A DNA stretch of 64,000 nt, from assembly GCF_029852145.1 (NCBI RefSeq), contig NC_079973.1, forward strand, positions 27,422,422 through 27,486,421, given 5' to 3'. Source of the DNA: Microplitis mediator (lineage: Eukaryota > Arthropoda > Insecta > Hymenoptera > Braconidae). Positions within the stretch are counted from its first letter, which is position 1; every line of letters begins with the position of its first letter. The notes under the pieces were generated by a model. That model ran no database searches. It was not told the DNA's origin and saw only the letters and a list, made by a program, of their open reading frames with translations. Below, in pieces: positions 51,018-64,000 of the stretch. Both the position numbers and the translations under genes were made by a program.

Positions 51018-54000
51018 TCAAACTTTAACTCCCTGTTTGGCGAGCAATTGCTTTCGTTGATCAAGACTGGGTGATGGCTCATCATCATAATTTATTATTG
51101 TTTTAGTGCCATCGAATGATTTTGTATGTCTAAATGTATTTAATGCTTTGAGACAATTACTACTTGATAATTCAATTGATTTAGAATTTTTAAGTGATGC
51201 ATTTGCTAATTTTTTAATTGTTTCAGATATTGGACTCGTTATAAAGTCAACTATTTCCCGATCTTTATGTCGAGAAATCGAATCTTGATATTGTTCTTGA
51301 ATTTTATCACAAGTATTGTTACTGATGATTATATTTTTGTCTTGGCGAGTACTATTATTATTATCATTTACTTTTTCTGAAGATTTTTCATTTTCCTCAG
51401 TAGGTATAAAATAATGATGATCTGATTTAATGTTCATCTTAGAGGATAAATCATTGTCATTATCATTAAATTTATCTGATGACGAGTCATTGTTTATGTC
51501 TAAAAGAGATTTTGGTGGTGCTTCAACATATCCACTTTCATCACTATCAGCTTCTTCTTCATCCAATGAATCAAGAGTTACAAAAGATGATTCTTTTATT
51601 GTTTCAAATAATTTATTTACTTGATTAACAACCACACAGTCTGAATAAATTTCGTCTGTTGCTGTTGCCGGCATTGCTGTTACGGCTGAGGCTGCTGTTG
51701 CTGCTGCTGATGTTGCTTTCACTTCCATCCTCCTTCCGGTTATAGTATTTTCCAATCTAGCTGAACTTTCTCCGTGAGGCCTGTAGTCGACGACCTGAAT
51801 AATTTCAACGAGAAACACAACACCAGCATATTACTAAATGTCAGCATATTTTAATATCTATCTAATAAATAATAATAAAATAATATTTTCTACATACCTC
51901 ACTAAATACTTGATTGTCCTCAAACTCAAATACCGGATTTGAAGATTGATTTATTTCACGTTGTTCGTTTTCCTCCTCCGTTAAATCGTCATCGTCACCT
52001 GCCATCAAGGATGAGTATATTTTTCTAATACCGATGGTTCTTCCACAATTAATAAATCTTGTATTTCCTCCCGAACACACAATGAAATTTGAAGGCGAAG
52101 AAGACGAACAAGAGGAAGAAGATGAAAATGAAGATGAAGATGATGACGATGATGATGATGAAGAAGAAGAGGAACAACACTCAGATGTATTTCTGGGTAC
52201 AAATTTAACAACACCGGAAGAAGATCTTACAATGTCATCGGAGAATAATACTCTTCTACCATTGGAGGTAGATCGTGATTCGGGGTCGACACTCGCATTA
52301 TTGGTATCATCAATACCAAGCGCTCTCTCTTCGCTGTTGGACGTACTCGCAGTCTCGCATCCGCTTGAGATACTTGCATTTTCGTCCAAGTATTCGCTTG
52401 AGGCGCCGGCACGATTCAAAGCGTCAACCAATCTTGCCAATCGCCAACCATCCTGATCCTGCCAGCAACGTGCTACATTCTCCAATGACCTATAGACACA
52501 TTACATCGTTATTATTATTATTATTATTATTTTAAATTCTTTTTTTTTCTTTCCAATTAAATTAAGAAAAAAAAAATATATACCTCAATTCCTCAAGCAA
52601 TCGCTTTTGTTCAATTTCTTCAGCCACAGAATCCTCTTCAATAGCTGATAACTTTGGAGCACTTTTAGATCTTTCAAGAGGTGGCCTGTAATTTTGTCCA
52701 CCTGTACTCAATAATATTTTCCTACGTGGAAGTGACGGATTCTCGTAAACGGCGTTCGCTAACGAGAGCCTAAAAAAAAGTAAATAAATTTAATTAAAAT
52801 GATTGTATAATAGACAAAGAAAAATGAATTGATCGATCGCAGATTTAAAATAGAATCGTGTATATGAATGATAAGCGAGTGGAATTGATGCGACCCAATT
52901 CGTGACTCTATATCTCTAAACTTGTTGATGGTACGACTGGTGCGACTGGTGAATAAGAATGGAGCACACTTGAATATACATACATATAGGTATATGTGTT
53001 CAGTAACAGCGGTAGCAATTACAATCTACATATACAAATAACAAGGTGGATAATCTTTGTTTATATTATTCGCGACAACTGACGACCCCAATAATGTAAA
53101 CCCGGTTACCCTTTTTAGGTTGCATATTATTTATATATATATAAATAATAAATTACCTGGCATTTTGTCGTGATACTTTGTCCCTACGGAATTCAATGAG
53201 GGCTTGATGTAGTCGTGTATTTAAGGTTGATGCAAGTCTTCTTGCGGTTGATTCCTTTGAGCACAGGGCAGCATGACATCTTAATTCAGGCCTGAGACGT
53301 CGCCCTTCGTGTCTGTATACCCAGACAAAGAGGCGTGGGTGTGAGACAGGAGCGGCACAATAAGTAACACGGTGTGCCCAGTACTCTGTCAAACCGTGGT
53401 CCTTGGTAGTGGCCGTCAGACCACCATTCGTAACCGTCAGTCTCATCGTCACGTCTGGTCTGTTACTGCTAACGTAATTGCGCCACAAGGTTGAAATAGG
53501 CTTTTCAACACAGCCCTCACCTAGTATATAAACATTTTTTTTATATTATTACTACAATCATTTTACAATAATATAAAAATCTATTAAATTTAATACTTTC
53601 GCCGAGGTCGACATAACAATTATTGTCAATTCAACAATAACTCTTTTAAACAACTAATACTATATACATATTTTACTTTATTATTTTCTTTTGCTAGTCA
53701 TTCAAGCAAACATAGCGCTATATAAATATATATATATATACAATAATAATTTAAAGGCTTTGCTCGTCCGTGACCTCTCTTACAATTTAAAACAACTTTC
53801 CATCAGTGTGTTGCTCTGAATAATCCTCTTCTCCGTGTACTCTGTGTATATTATAAATGTACATCGAAGTCGACTTGAATCACTGATTTATAAAACCAAC
53901 GCCTTTTAAATATTTTCTCTAATTTTATTAACTTTTATTATTATTGTGGCATAAAAAAATTTAAGCCCATGAATTATATACCGTATAATAGAGGAAAGAA

Positions 54001-55508
54001 AAATTAAACTGCTAGGTATATCGAGAAAAATCGGAAGTATACGGATAATATTATTTTCACCTGGATATTCAGTAGACCGGATACACGGAGAGAAAGGTTC
54101 ACTCAACCGACACTATGCAACAAGAGATCTTATTCCTTTAGTACTCAAACCATATTGCCATTTAAATCCATTCTTATTCCATTACAACTTTAAACGATAA
54201 ATATTATATATCAATTGTTTTCCGTTGATAAGATAATTATCTGATAATTGATAAAAAAAAAACCCTTATTTTACACCGGATATATAATTATTTTATCTTT
54301 ACAATAGTAAATTATAGTTTATCTTTATCTGTAGAAAGAATTGTTTGTGAAAAAAATTGTTCACAATTGTCACATATTTTCTACGCAATTAATCTACAAG
54401 TTATTTTTAATTATTATTATTAACCAACCCTATAATTGATGTATTGTTTCACCGACCTTGAAATAGTTTATTATTATTATTATTACATTCTTCTAAGATT
54501 AATCAATAGATAATAATAATAAAAATCAATGACCTGACTGTAACCTTTTGTACATGATAAAATATGTAATTATTTAAATGATAATTATAGTTTGATCATC
54601 TTATATTATGTTTTAGTTGTATTTATAAACAGATGGTGATATAATTAACTTGATAATAGAATAATGAAAAATTACACGACGGACATACGTAATGAAAAAA
54701 AAATACGATAAGATTTAATTACTTGTTGTTTTCTGTGGTTATAATTTATTTATTTATTTTTTTTTTAAATCGCTTCTTAACTTTCAGTATACCGTGTAAA
54801 TACATATATAATTCATATATTAATTTTAATGGTAAACAAGATCGTTCAATTTAACTCCATATATCCGGTATTCATTAAATCACGTTTACCAACTTTTAAT
54901 TTAAAGTATAATAAGTCCATAGACAATTTTATCGATCAATGTGAGCGCAATTAGATTTTACTGCAATAAACAATTAAATACACGTGACCTATTAGCTTTT
55001 ATTTGTAACAAAAAATGATAATAATTTTTAAAAAATTTTACATATATTATGCATATTTGTATTATTCTCTTGCAGCGCTATTATAAATTATTAAAAACAC
55101 TTGTTGCAATATCACTATATCAAATAAATTTATTGCGATTTTCAGAGCAAATCTTGTTGATAATTTTAATTTATATATGTATACTCTTTATTTTTATTAA
55201 CTGGTTTAATTAAATAGACAGATAATCAGAGAAAAGTTACCTTTGGCCCATCCCGTAAGCACATTTCCAAGATAAGCGACCTTGTAACAGGGATCGTATT
55301 CAGTGATCGAGGCATTGCCTCTGTGTCTTTTCCATATTCTTCCTAACCCTCGCTTCAAGGATCTCAAGGTTCGTTGGCCAAGCTCCTTACCAGCAGATGC
55401 TGATGCTGATGCTACTGCTGAATTGCTGGTGTTTTGGCCAGTAATCTGCTGAACACATCCTTCATCACAAACCGAATCAGCAGCGACAATATCTCCCATG
55501 GTCTTCAT
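51018..55508 (-). CDS. FAM43-like PTB/PID-domain protein
   Basis: Five exons, 55508-55241, 53520-53157, 52769-52584, 52489-51898 and 51794-51018, assemble in frame to 728 residues with canonical junctions. The ATG at 55508 (MKTMGDIVAADS) is the first in the frame. A basic stretch (RSLKRGLGRIWKRHRG) leads into a phosphotyrosine-interaction domain at about residues 70-205: YDPCYKVAYLGNVLTGWAKG, then RVTYCAAPVSHPRLFVWVYR and LRCHAALCSKESTARRLAST. This order and the following YRPPLERSKSAPKLSAIEED match vertebrate FAM43A/B, poorly studied adaptor-like proteins. The C-terminal half is much longer than in the roughly 420-residue human protein and is Ser-, Asp/Glu- and Asn-rich, including a Ser run near 52145-52195. 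Cytoplasmic adaptor function is inferred from the PTB domain. The last exon ends KQGVKV. Confidence 0.87.
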
Positions 55509-58290
55509 GCTCTCCTTGTTTTTCAAAAATTTTATTTCAGTCTTTAATTCTCTTGTATTGTTTTTATTTTTTTTTATTTTTTTATAACTTTAAAGTAAAT
55601 TTATTAAAGTTAAATAAAATCCTATTAATATCATCGTACATGGATATTCGTCATGTCTCTTTGACAGATTACATGGTCGATTATTTATTATTTGGCAACA
55701 TTGACGTTATTATATTGATCGACTAAATCTTTTTATGTAATTCAGGATCAATCGAGGTTTTTAAATAATACATGTATGTAAATGTATGTTGTAAGCAACT
55801 ATGACGTAAATAGAGTTTTACTTTTATTATTATTTTTTTTGTAACTATTATTGCTTTAATAAGACGTAATAGTAATAATATAACAAGTAGTACATGACAT
55901 CAATTGAATAAGGCACTGATTATCTGAAACAAATAAAATTAAATAAAAAATAGCAAGTATTATATTTTATGACTATTATTATAAATATGAATATAATATA
56001 GAACATGTAGTTGAGATAAATAAATTAAGAATAAATTTTTGAGTTGACATGCCAACTAGAAACTCCGGTTTGCTTTTTCCCACCGGATGTTTCTCGCGGT
56101 ATCCGTTGAATTCACCAACCAAGATTAATATATTTTTTATATTATACCTATTGCTAAAACGAAAGCATACCATTTTCAAGCAAAACGTTTTATTATATTA
56201 TTATACACATAAGACGTGGCTTTTTTTCTTCCTTATTATAAATTATTGTCAAAATCATTGCATTTCTACGTGCATCGTATTTTACATGTATATATATATG
56301 TAAATTAGTTTAAATATCGTTGCACAGAATAAGAAAAATTTATTATATTTTAGTGTCCTTGTTAAATGACGTTGTCTTTTTATTTTATTTTTTTTTGTCT
56401 CTCGATTAACATACTATACAAAGTGATGTGCTACGTGCTGGGAATCTTTTTTCGATTCACATTTTATTCAAGAGAAGATAAGCAAAAAAAGTAACGATAA
56501 AAGATAGCTGACTGTTGGTGGTTTTCTGTTTTTAAATTGACAGAGCTACACTTGACAGTGACTATATAGGAAAGGGGAAAAAAAACTAACCGTTAACCTA
56601 GTGACACGGAAGAGCTAGAGGAACCTAGATTAAAATACATATATATTCACATTCCATAAATTCTTATATGCATCCACATACAATATATTTGACATGCAGT
56701 AATAAAACTAAAGTATTTTGAAATTATGTAATAGACCTTATAGAGCTTTATGAAGTTTAATTATGTAGTTAATTTTCTCGACCTTGAATTCATCATTTTT
56801 GATAGACCAGATTTTTATAACCCAGACAGAGAGAGATTAATAATGGGATAAGTATTAATAATAATAATATTAAAAAATATAGGTCAAAAGGGGAGATGTC
56901 TTATATAGATTGAGGATAAAAGGAAAAGTGTGTCCTTTGTCCCACATACTTTAGCATTTTTATCAAACGTAGAAATATTTAAATGGTATAAAAATATTAA
57001 TGAAATGAAAGATAAATACTAATAATGATCATAGTATTGGTAGAGATAATGATTATTTGAGCGTGCGTGCAGGAAATTTTTCGAAACTCCAGAGGGAAAG
57101 GAAGTCTCGCTATACTCCTCATGTATATGATTAGAGTATTTGCAGTAAGAGAGAAAATAATTTTCAACCCTTTGCGTGTTGTTAAAGAATCAACAACGAC
57201 GTAGATCGGTGGATATGATGATATCGGCCTTGACAGGGATACAAATAAATAATTTTATATTATAATATCATTAATATTTGTATATTGAATGATTAGAGAA
57301 TTTTATTGAAACGATGGTGTATTTTTAATATTTTAATTTCATGTATACTTTTTGTTGCTATCTGTATGCTATATATATACATTATGTCTTATTATTTGTA
57401 ATTGATCTCATCCGAGCTGATGATAATAACAACTGGCATCAGGTGTATATATATACTTATAAGGTTTTTTTTACATCAGCTATATATAAGTTATTATAAT
57501 GTGCTACTGATGAGTCGTCACATATACACTTGACATATACAAATTTTTAAACATTTGTAATAAATAATGTATGTATACCTATAAGTACAAGAAACGTACA
57601 TGTTAAAGTTTAATGATTAATGTAACGAACAACATAATAAAGATCAAGTTCAAGGTATGCTTTTTTTTCCTTTTATTTGTTCGTTTATGTATACATATAT
57701 TTATGTGAATCATCAATTATTGTATAATAGATAAATGCAATAATCTGTCAATTAAATTTTTTAATCCGTATAATTGTAGTAGATAATGTTGTTAAATTAC
57801 ATCGACACTATACATAAAACTTTTATGGACAAGTTAATGTTAATTTTAATGAGTAGTATTATAAACTTGATAAAATATATATACATATACATATATGCTG
57901 ACAATAAACATAATGGTGAATATATATTTGCACGATGGTCTCGTACAGATGATGATTATGATTATCATAATGATAATGATAATAACGATAAGCTAATGGC
58001 GGCAATACAGGTGATATAGTCAGATTATGTCGCGACGATCTAAAGAATCGTAAAATATTAAAACGTGTTTAATAAGTACAGTATCTATACACATTGCATT
58101 GAACGAATTTAATTACGACCTTATTATTTACTCATCGCAGCAACATGTGGCTTGCACGACTTGAATACAAAACCTCTTCGAAGGACAACCTCTCGTCATT
58201 GGGAATACATATACATATATATATGTTTAACATAAATCTTAAACGTGAACTCATAATTAACCGCGTCCGATAATGTTAAATTTTTATATA

Positions 58291-58869
58291 CACTGTAAAA
58301 AATCACCGGGGTAAGTCCAAACGGTGTAGGTGTTAAAATTATCGGTGTTAAATTTACCCCCGATAGCGGTGTGAAAATAACGCCGCCACCGGTGTAAATA
58401 TTCTAGACCGGTGTTAAAATAACGCCGCCACCGGTGTAAATATTCTAGACCGGTGTTAAAATAACGCCGCCACCGGTGTAAATATTCTAGACCGGTGTTA
58501 AAATAATGCCGCCACCGGTGTAAATATTCTAGACCGGTGTTAAAATAACGCCGCCGCCGGTGTAGATATCCTTTACCAGTGTTAAAATATTTTACTTTGT
58601 GAATATTTTTACTTACTCGATCACTATACTTGTTAATAAATGATATTTTTTATTAATTTTCATAAAGAACTGACATTTTTTGTGTTTTATAATCTTTAAA
58701 GTTAATAATCCAAGCGGACGCAGTTTACCCTGCCTTTACACCGATTTTACTCCGCTTTTACACCGGTTACCCCGATTTAACACCGGTATTTTTAACACCG
58801 GTGTAATTTTATTTTAACACCGGGCGGAGTTAAAATGAGTCCATTTTTAACACCGCTCTTTTTACAGTG
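58291..58869. mobile_element. 579-bp non-autonomous DNA element with cactgtaaaaa termini
   Basis: The left end cactgtaaaaaatcaccg and the right end (read on the other strand) cactgtaaaaagagcggtg share the first 11 bases. Both are flanked by TA (58289-58290 and 58870-58871), consistent with a TA target duplication. Subterminal ggtgttaaa/tttaacacc motifs recur many times and point inward from both ends. No transposase is encoded. Confidence 0.75.
58366..58575 (+). repeat. five tandem copies of a 42-bp unit inside the DNA element
   Basis: Units start at 58366, 58408, 58450, 58492 and 58534. Copies 2 to 4 are nearly identical, copy 1 differs near its start, and copy 5 is diverged at its end. Each unit carries accggtgt motifs and a tctaga. 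Confidence 0.92.
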
Positions 58870-59008
58870 TAGAAGCAATATGATTACTATAGTTTTATAC
58901 AAATATAAATATTATATTTCCGGGCAAACGACCCACAAACCAAGATACAAAGTAAATGTACAGGTATTTGCTATTTGTAAACGGTAGTTGATCATATAAT
59001 TCATACTA

Positions 59009-59047
59009 TATGGATATCATGATACATATGTATACATGATATCCATA
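59009..59047. repeat. hairpin with perfect 13-bp arms
   Basis: Arms 59009-59021 and 59035-59047 are exact reverse complements around a 13-base AT-rich loop. Confidence 0.85.
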
Positions 59048-62000
59048 GCATATATATTATAGTATATAGCAAACAGCAACTGGATCCAAGTTGTGCATAT
59101 TAAATAGTAAGTATGTTAAGTGCGAGTAGTTCAGGTATTTACGCATAAGCATCACCAATGAATACACCGTACAACACATACCCAATCATATTTTTATTCC
59201 AATGCTCCGTTATACTATACTGCAATCATAGACTAGTTTATCATGAATTTATCTATCTATCGATCTATTTATATATCTATAATACCAACACAAATCTAAT
59301 TTTATTACAGATATGCTTTCACCTCCAATGATCCCAATAAAATTTTATTGTAACAGAGTAGAAAAAAAAAGAAAATAAAAGAAATGAGGCACTATAACAG
59401 TCACCCATTTTTTTAAATTTCTTTCTCTTTTATTGCTTCGGTATAAACAGTAGATTTTATTTATTAAACAAAGAAAAAAAAGTATCAACACCCGGGTGTC
59501 TCGTCGCGGCCATAAGAGCATACACCGCGACGTTATTTTTGCTATTGTATGCAAAATTGTACATAATGCCCACACGTACAAAAATAGCTACTATTGCATA
59601 CCTTCGACAGATACCTTCCGGTTATTCTTCCCAATCATCAATTATAACTGTAGTATGCTGATACTATAATATATACGACACTTTTTAAATAAACAAATAA
59701 AAATAAAAAAGTAATCGCTGAAGCAATAGATCCATATTTAATCGGTATATATATACAATGGAATTAATTCATGTCACCATCTAGTGTAATCCATTTATAA
59801 AGGATCATATAAGATGATGACGTAGTCATTGACTACAATTATATTGACATTTACAAAACACCAAGGGTATACAGATATATATATATGTATATGTGTTGAT
59901 GCTCCATATGAAAGCGCTCTGGCGAAAGTTTAAACAAGTCAATGGCCTATGTGCGAGCTCTCAACTGGTATATTCTCAACATCTCAACCGTCTCAACGCC
60001 GGTGGTTTTGTGGTGGGTACGTGTTTTTTACGCCGCGCACGGCGGTTACCTTGATCGGTCTTCCGAGGTACCCATCATCTAAAGATTATCCTCCTTTACT
60101 ACGGAACTTTCAATTTGATTCATCATCAAAGTAATTTTAGCACTAGAAACAGCATCATCACCATCACCACCACCACCGTGTAAGACTCATTAGCAGTAAT
60201 TATTTTAAATCTACTGATGCTGATAAATCTATTGTTATTAGTTTAATTTAATTAACTAATAATAATTAAAAAAATATGATTATTGACACAAGAAAACAAT
60301 TAGGTATGCTATAAGTGACATATTCGTGTCCCATCAGTACTCGAGTGGAGGGAATGTGTGTGACAGAAATCCTAATGATCGTTTCCTGTCAGGTGCGTAA
60401 TCATCATCAACACACATATAACAACAGCCCGTAGAGAAACGAGACGACGAGAAACTACTCTGACGTTGTTGGTTGTTGCCCCTCAGTCCTATACTAACTC
60501 CTACCCGTCCTCTTCGAGACTTAACTTATTACACTGACCGTATAGTAGAGACGAGTTGAGGGCATTTTCCTGTCAGGTGTATTTCTCTCTTATGTGTACA
60601 TGCCCGGAAATCCGCACATATATCTATTTATATATATATATAAACCGTCAACAACTTTCTTCTTTGCTAATGTAATACGCAGACTCATAATAGTACAGCT
60701 TTTTTTTTATTTTATCATGCCTTTTATTGCTATTATTATCAATTTAACAGCTAATGGATTTAAAAAAAAAAAATAAAAACTATAAAAAAATGTATTTATT
60801 ACTAGTGATGTAATGGTGATGATGGCAGTAGTATTACTGATGATATTGCTGACAACTACTGAAGATTAAATTTATAATAAGTTTATAATAATTTATTTAG
60901 TAAGGAATAATCTGGCTACCACCGACTCCGCAAATCACTAAAAAAGAGAATGGAAGAACTACTACACTACTGAAAGAATGGCATTCCAGTGGTATTTCCC
61001 GTGTCACTTAGACACTATTTTCCGTCGTGTCTCACGACACTTTCACGACGACGAACCTACACCAAGTTCCACCGCACGACTATTTTATCACTTGGCTATT
61101 TTTTTTTTTTTTTTCTATATTATATCCTTATTTTTTTATTCTACTTGTAATTTACGCCAGTAACTCATTTTTATTTTCATTACTTGAAGATGATTTTTGT
61201 AATTCTTAATATTTAATTTAACTGTAGAAAGGAGTCCTAACAAAAACCGAAAACTGACAATGTATTGTGATATCTGTGAATAATAGATTTGAACTAATAT
61301 AACTGCACATCGTCCTATTCAGTTTAAAAGTAATAAAACTCGTCGAGGAATAATAAAACTCGCACAAGCGAAGCCTGTTAGTCATAGTTGAATCACGTTC
61401 CGGTATGACAATTCAGCCCTAATGCTAATAACATCAAATTTTTCCGTTGGTTATTAAAAAAATAAGAAAAAAAAAGCACATTTTTATTTTGAGAGTACAA
61501 AAATTTAGGAAAATTTATATATACCACATATCATTGCAGAAGAGATAAATGCTGATAATAATAATAAATAAGAACTGTAAAAAAAATGTTTAATGCATAT
61601 TTGCTATCCTCACGATAATAACAAAAGCAATAGGAAGAATTAAAAAATGCTGGTTATTTACGATCGTTCAAGGCAACAGAAGGCTGATGTTATGACCTTG
61701 CAGGGTACATCCAAGCCATCCAAACCCATCCAAGTTTATACAACCGACAAAGGTACTCCATGTCACATTGACCCTATATATATATGTACATTCTTTACAA
61801 CAAGACACTCCAAAATATAATATCTAACAATATATACCCACATATGCATATGCATGTATATCATCATACTCTTTTTTAAATTCAAAAAAACAGCATCAAC
61901 AAAGCTACTTGCTACTTTTTTCTGTATATAAATAAGCGGGAAAAAATTTAAACTTGTTAATTTATTATCAAAACTTTAAAAAAAAAAATTTTTTTTTTCA

Positions 62001-64000
62001 CCATTCATTTAAAAGTATAAATAATAAATTAGAATGACAATTTAAATAATAAGAATAATAAAAATATATATATGTATAATGCATACCTTGTTGCATGACA
62101 CTAACAAATTTCACGTCAATAAAAACAAAAATAAATAAAAATAAAAATTTTCGTTGTCACTAATTAAAACTAGTACCCAATCTTATAAATGCATAATTTA
62201 AAATAATAAACTGTGAAAATAAGTTAGTCGTAGGATGTTAATATATAATATTAGAATACTACTTAATATATAAGATCCGACGCATGTCGTGTCCGTTTAC
62301 CAACTGATGTCGACTACTGTTGAATGCAACCTGGTATCTGGTATACTACGACGCGCGCACAACTACATTACACATATATATATATATATTAGATAGCTTG
62401 TATATCGCGAAAGACCGCGCGCGGTTTAAAACGACTACTATAGTGAGCACAAGACAGCGATAGAAAGATAGGAAAAAATTGCACCGCGTTTATTTATTTT
62501 ATGTGTACATATTAATGCACTTGGCATCGTCACCTGCATATTTAAAAGGTATTAACCTATAATAAATTATATTAATTAACAATAATTATGATGTATATCA
62601 TCTTCAACATGATTTATATATAAAAGTAAAAAAAAAAAATAATAAATAACTTTTTACAATCTGTGCATTCATCAAATGGTTATTAAATTATTTTATTAAA
62701 GTAGATTTTTAAATAGTCGTCCACTTTCTATACGTATAAAATGTAATATGTCATGACAACATAAATCGAATATACAACAACGACACACACCCGCGTAAGT
62801 TTCTTATTCTTACATAAATATACTTTCGATTGGAAATTATTTTTTTGACTCGCGTTATTGTCGTGATTTTACTGGAAAAAATAACCGATTATATCCTTAT
62901 TAGAAAATAATTATTATTTGACGTAATAAAATAATGAAAAAATAAAATCGTATGTCGCGTGATTAATTTACTTGTCGGCGTATCCAAATAAGAAAAACTC
63001 TATGGTAGTTTTTATAAACTTTTGAGCACTCAGAAATTATATGCATTGTCAGAGATATTATCAAGAAAATTCGAGAAATTGTCAATTGATATAAAAAAAA
63101 AAAAACTTTCATGTGTATAAGTCAGTATATACACACTTCGAATAATCTATGTAATTATTTTTTTTATCAGTTAGAATAAGGCTGGAAAGCATGACATGTA
63201 TATGTCATGTAGTCATCGATATTGGTATCGACAGTGAAATTTCTTTCTTGTTGATAAAAATAATTTAAAACATAATTAAGAGACGATATATGAATGAATA
63301 ATTATTACAGAATCTCACGTGTAGTTATGATAATAAATATATTAAATATGCCAAATGAAAATAAAAACATAATCTTATAGTTAAACGTCACAGAAACGAG
63401 TCGCTGTAAAAAATATGCCAATGATTATTGTCACCATAACATTAATAAAAGAATAATATACATATATATTTTTAAATAGCAAATAAGGCACGTTTTAACA
63501 TGTTATTAATATGACGATGATAATATTTGTCTGTATATTATATTAGTAATGTAAGATAGAGAAATTGTCTGACAATTGACGTCAACTGCGACCAGTGAAA
63601 AATTGACCAGCGGTCAATTTTTAAATTTAATGCCGGTTGTCTTGCCAACTTTATTTTTTCCAGATAAATATTTTATAAAAAATTATGATCATTTCGTATT
63701 TTTAGTATATATACATAGATTAATGTATAACGTATTAGACAGTGCAAATAAAAAAGTTTTGGAGCGTGTTTCCGTCTCACACATTTTCTGCGACATCGAT
63801 TCTAAAATATTATAAAACACACGCGTTATGATGTGTATTTAAACCTGTCTTTCAGCCTATACCAATAACTTGATATGACGTTATACTGATATATGTTTAA
63901 ATATAGATATATTCACTTTATATCGGTTATTCTCAATCTCGTTCTCAATTCCTATCCGGCCTATTATAAATCCTATACACCAATAATAAGCTTCCTTATC

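Larger units (their letters stand above)
55509..64000. other. non-coding upstream region of the FAM43-like gene
   Basis: About 8.5 kb with no coding sequence I can support. It contains AT microsatellites, the 0.58-kb element at 58291-58869, a perfect 13-bp-arm hairpin at 59009-59047, and less AT-rich patches near 59900-60110, 60340-60560, 60960-61080 and 62280-62460 that may be regulatory or hold a distal untranslated exon. Confidence 0.5.

Noticed and set aside
52034..52456. 140-residue acidic plus-strand open frame
   Set aside because: Antisense shadow of FAM43-like exon 4; the Asp/Glu run is the complement of its Ser run.
59949..60134. 61-residue open frame in a less AT-rich patch
   Set aside because: No recognisable family, no splice partners; more likely regulatory sequence.

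Overview
This is AT-rich eukaryotic nuclear DNA with GT-AG introns, short-intron genes, long gene-poor stretches and many AT, AAT, CA and homopolymer microsatellites. The gene set (Pak, Rag GTPase, beta carbonic anhydrase, SelR-type MsrB, FAM43, NDC1, TBL1) is that of an insect. An intronless ankyrin-repeat gene with a PRANC-like C-terminus (2583-4298) points to a hymenopteran, most likely a parasitoid wasp. That species-level inference rests on one gene family and was not tested by any search.

Region 1 (1 to about 12 kb) is the unusual part. It holds the first two coding exons of a TBL1/ebi-like gene running off the left edge, the ANK-PRANC gene, an orphan terminal exon of WDR36/UTP21, an NDC1 nucleoporin gene with no visible start codon and a reading-frame break, a small gene of unknown function, and a broken two-exon piece of UTP18 with an in-frame TAG. 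Two direct copies of a 296-bp sequence (4973-5268 and 11364-11659, five substitutions by eye, no net length change) bracket the 6.1 kb holding the WDR36 relic, NDC1, the unknown gene and the UTP18 relic. Several perfect inverted repeats and large CA/CATA arrays lie in the same stretch. It reads as a rearranged, duplication-prone locus.

Region 2 (12.6-27 kb) is ordinary and gene-dense: MsrB (+, 3 exons), Pak (-, 8 exons, 583 aa), RagA/B (+, 5 exons, 306 aa) and beta carbonic anhydrase (+, 5 exons, 255 aa). All four could be assembled in frame with canonical splice sites.

Region 3 (27-51 kb) is a gene desert around one large two-finger C2H2 transcription-factor gene (main exon 41884-44624) with very long Asn, Ser, His-Asn, Ala and Thr runs. 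A good upstream exon ends at 38030, but no in-frame ATG could be found in either exon.

Region 4 (51-64 kb) holds a FAM43-like PTB/PID-domain adaptor (-, 5 exons, 728 aa) and about 8.5 kb of non-coding upstream sequence. That stretch contains a 0.58-kb element with cactgtaaaaa termini, TA flanks and a five-copy 42-bp internal tandem repeat.

The intact genes do not form one pathway. Pak, Rag and FAM43 are signalling components; MsrB and carbonic anhydrase are metabolic enzymes.
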